From NCBI GenBank assembly GCA_009746045.1, contig RPFO01000643.1, positions 387,089 to 451,088 on the forward strand: a DNA stretch of 64,000 nt, in the 5' to 3' direction. Shown here in pieces: positions 62,427-64,000 of this stretch. Under the pieces are notes generated by a model. It made no database searches, was not told the DNA's origin, and saw nothing but the letters and a program-made list of their open reading frames with translations. Numbering within the stretch: position 1 is the first letter of the stretch; each line of letters opens with the position of its first letter. Made by a program: the position numbers and the translations under genes. This stretch comes from Mesostigma viride (taxonomy: Eukaryota; Streptophyta; Mesostigmatophyceae; Mesostigmatales; Mesostigmataceae).

Positions 62427-64000
62427 CCCACGCACCCACCCACCCACCCACCCACCCACCCACCCACCCACCCACCCACCCACCCACCCACCCACCCACC
62501 CACCCACCCACCCACCCACCCACCCACCCACCCACCCACCCACCCACCCACCCACCCACCCACCCACCCACCCACCCACCCACCCACCCACCCACCCACC
62601 CACCCACCCACCCACCCACCCACCCACCCACCCACCCACCCACCCACCCACCCACCCACCCACCCACCCACCCACCCACCCACCCACCCACCCACCCACC
62701 ACCCACCCACCCACCCACCCACCCACCCACCCACCCACCCACCCACCCACCCTCTCACCCAGCACACACACACGCACAATCCACCCACCCATTTACCCAC
62801 CCACTCACCCAGCACGCCGCTCCCGTTGCCGTCGACCAGCCGCAACAGCTGCACCAGCTCGTCGCCCGACAGGTCCTGACCGAGCGCTGCTCGCCGCCGT
62901 CACCCCGTCAGGGAAGTATACAACGAAGACAGGCACGGGTAAACCAGGAGCCGTGGACACCGAACAAAGACAAGAGACGTATCCGAGCAAGCAAGGACAA
63001 CTAGGATATTCGTGTTAACAAAAGCAGTACCCAGTAGATGCCCTCCGCAATAAGAGGCTACATCAAGTGACATAAAGAAGGATAGAGTAAAACTGAATAT
63101 AAATAGAAACTAAATTTATCAAAATATAACTATATTTATCAATATATAAAATGCTGCTAGGAGTCCGCACGCCCATCCTCACTTCCTGCCTGCCCGCCCG
63201 CCCGCCAGCCCGCATCTACCTTTCAGGACAGGGTGCTGTGGCACGGGCGGTCCTTTATCAGCAAAGGAAAGCCGCGGAAGATACCAGACATGGTCACTGT
63301 AGGAACTAGACCTGGTCACTGTAGATACAAGGAGTGGGTGGGGCACAAGTGATATGCCTGCTGGCGTGCTTGGCGGTGGCATGAACGGCGGGGGCGGGGG
63401 TGGCGGTGCCCCTGCAATGCCGGGGGTTGCTAACATGCACCTGACCGTTACAGTGTAACGCTGCTATGCGGACCAAGGCGGCACGGGCGTAAGGCAACTA
63501 AGACGTTCTAGGTAGCTGAGCTTGCTTGAGCTTATCCTGGAGGCTTGGCGGGAGGGACACAATTTGAGAAACGAGGCCGTTGGGGAGAACAGCATAAGCA
63601 GTGAAGAGAATAAACGACATAACAAAATTAATAAGTACATTATAATCAGTGAACAGGATAAACAGCATAACAAAATAAATATACATTATAACCAGTGAAT
63701 AGAACAGTTGACCATCGGCATGTTTACAGGAATTCAGCACGGAATGCTGACATGACGGTTAAACCTCTGAACTGTTGACAACGTGCAGATTCAGCAGCTG
63801 GGTCACTGACATCATGGGAAGTCAACGTTGAGACTTCTGAAATTGTACAAATCTGGGTTTTAACTGCCACCAACTGGGTCTGCCACCAACAGGGTCTGCC
63901 ATCAGCTGGACATTGTGCAGTTGTGGATTGCCCCACAACATACCGTGCATGAGTCCGCGCAGCTCCCAGATGTCCACCGACCCGCTGCCGTCCTTGTCGA
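58420..64000 (-). CDS. Calmodulin-like protein with four EF-hand positions (multi-exon, runs off window)
   Basis: Exons on the minus strand at 64000-63944 (partial), 62886-62809, 60459-60382, 59793-59687 and 58515-58420 splice in phase to 138 codons ending in TGA at 58422-58420. EF1 loop DKDGSGSVDIWE, EF2 DGNGSGVLEFPE (split by an intron after VL) and EF4 DTDGSGYIDYDE have full Ca-binding residues. EF3, NPDKTGEVDGRK, lacks the first Asp and the last Glu and should not bind normally. Blocks EFPEFLTLMARHESRL, LEAFIAMGGNPDKTGEVDGR and QILRELDTDGSGYIDYDEFR resemble EF-hand proteins of cilia and of calmodulin/centrin type (family knowledge); the exact member is not decided. The short acidic C-terminus is SLFIDDEVDDL. 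Introns of up to 2.3 kb hold giant arrays. Confidence 0.85.
58815..58955 (+). repeat. Dispersed repeat F copy in EF-hand intron
   Basis: Matches 25975-26095 with ccattcatttctatcatcc, gataacggcaggctcgagg and tttctggcctgcgctggtt. Confidence 0.65.
59330..59590. repeat. 20-bp repeat (gatagtagatagataaccat)
   Basis: About 13 units, more variable at the left end, in the last EF-hand intron. Confidence 0.95.
59687..59793 (-). CDS. EF-hand gene exon with degenerate EF3
   Basis: Acceptor tgtgcgcag; EAFIAMGGNPDKTGEVDGRK then ISRAAQDFQLSINVE; donor GAG|gtaacc. Confidence 0.85.
60382..60459 (-). CDS. EF-hand gene exon (end of EF2)
   Basis: Acceptor cttgtccag; EFPEFLTLMARHESRLLDDT then THEKET; donor ACGT|gtaagt, the choice that restores the frame into LEAFIAMGG. 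Confidence 0.85.
60470..60975. repeat. (GGGGTT)n, (GGGTT)n, (GGTTT)n array with motif switches
   Basis: A GGGGTT stretch, then GGGTT to 60660, then pure GGTTT to 60845, then GGGTTT and mixed units. It begins 10 bases from the exon acceptor and fills part of the EF2 intron. C-rich on the coding strand. Confidence 0.95.
60976..61980. other. EF-hand intron sequence between arrays
   Basis: No exon supported. A short repeat of (c)cttgctgt.aagca.aa units lies at 61555-61650. Confidence 0.5.
61985..62755. repeat. (CACG)n and (CCCA)n array
   Basis: About 770 bases of CCCA with CACG blocks at 61989-62020 and 62380-62435 and a few CCA slips. Intron of the EF-hand gene; G-rich on the coding strand. 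The long Gly-Trp-Val frames are artefacts. Confidence 0.95.
62809..62886 (-). CDS. EF-hand gene exon (start of EF2)
   Basis: Acceptor ggcgagcag; ALGQDLSGDELVQLLRLVDG then NGSGVL; donor CTGG|gtgagt. Confidence 0.85.
62887..63943. other. EF-hand intron 1, nothing further seen
   Basis: Short duplicated strings (ggtcactgtag at 63291 and 63313; ataaacagcataacaaaat-type at 63605 and 63660) but no exon or element. Confidence 0.5.
63944..64000 (-). CDS. EF-hand gene exon, partial (EF1)
   Basis: DKDGSGSVDIWELRGLMH; donor CACG|gtatgt. Continues beyond the right window edge. Confidence 0.85.

Overview
ORGANISM. The window is nuclear DNA of a eukaryote, most likely a flagellated green alga of the Chlamydomonas/Volvox/Haematococcus kind. 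The pointers are GC-rich exons with strict GT-AG introns, very long introns packed with simple repeats, a cilia-type EF-hand gene, and non-LTR retrotransposons, one of which ends with a TGTAA polyadenylation-type signal. This placement is an inference from style, not from a marker gene. LAYOUT. Bases 1-6060 and 11278-28310 are a retrotransposon graveyard. At least five insertions there or nearby can be closed by exact target-site duplications (TSDs): 575-2551, 2940-5176, 13029-19524, 20698-22807, 23845-24510 and 26301-28019; a seventh candidate is 55921-56949. The standout is a 6.5 kb full-length non-LTR element (13029-19524). It carries six and a half 170-bp promoter-like monomers at its 5' end, PHD, RING-H2 and C2H2 zinc fingers, a YLDD reverse transcriptase and a restriction-like endonuclease, and it has a 12-bp TSD. 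A 5'-truncated sister copy (23845-24510) sits inside another element's ORF1. Two further LINE families, A and B, encode RT. Two ORF1-only families, G and D, appear to be non-autonomous partners. B, G and D share a 3'-terminal hairpin with a CAAC loop. HOST GENES. An intronless ubiquitin-conjugating enzyme of the UBE2C type lies at 6911-7444 (-). A MYND-like terminal exon lies at 9840-10013 (+). A C-terminal exon of an unrecognised, possibly ciliary, YNPIT-motif protein lies at 28943-29296 (-). A SET-domain protein-lysine methyltransferase of the SETD3/Rubisco-LSMT type lies at 34582-54936 (+), with about 15 exons over 20 kb, and its spliced phases agree throughout. A calmodulin-like four-EF-hand protein lies at 58420 to beyond 64000 (-), five exons seen. 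REPEATS. Most long introns are filled by microsatellites or minisatellites: (ACCCC)n, (GGGT)n, (CCT)n, (GGGA)n/(GGGC)n, a 36-bp minisatellite, (GGGTT)n switching to (GGTTT)n, and (CCCA)n. These create hundreds of residues of spurious low-complexity ORFs in several frames. MOST UNUSUAL OBSERVATION. In both multi-exon genes, short stretches spanning exon edges and their splice sites are repeated, in decaying form, inside the adjacent intron. I see this at about a dozen boundaries and call these 'exon-edge echoes'.
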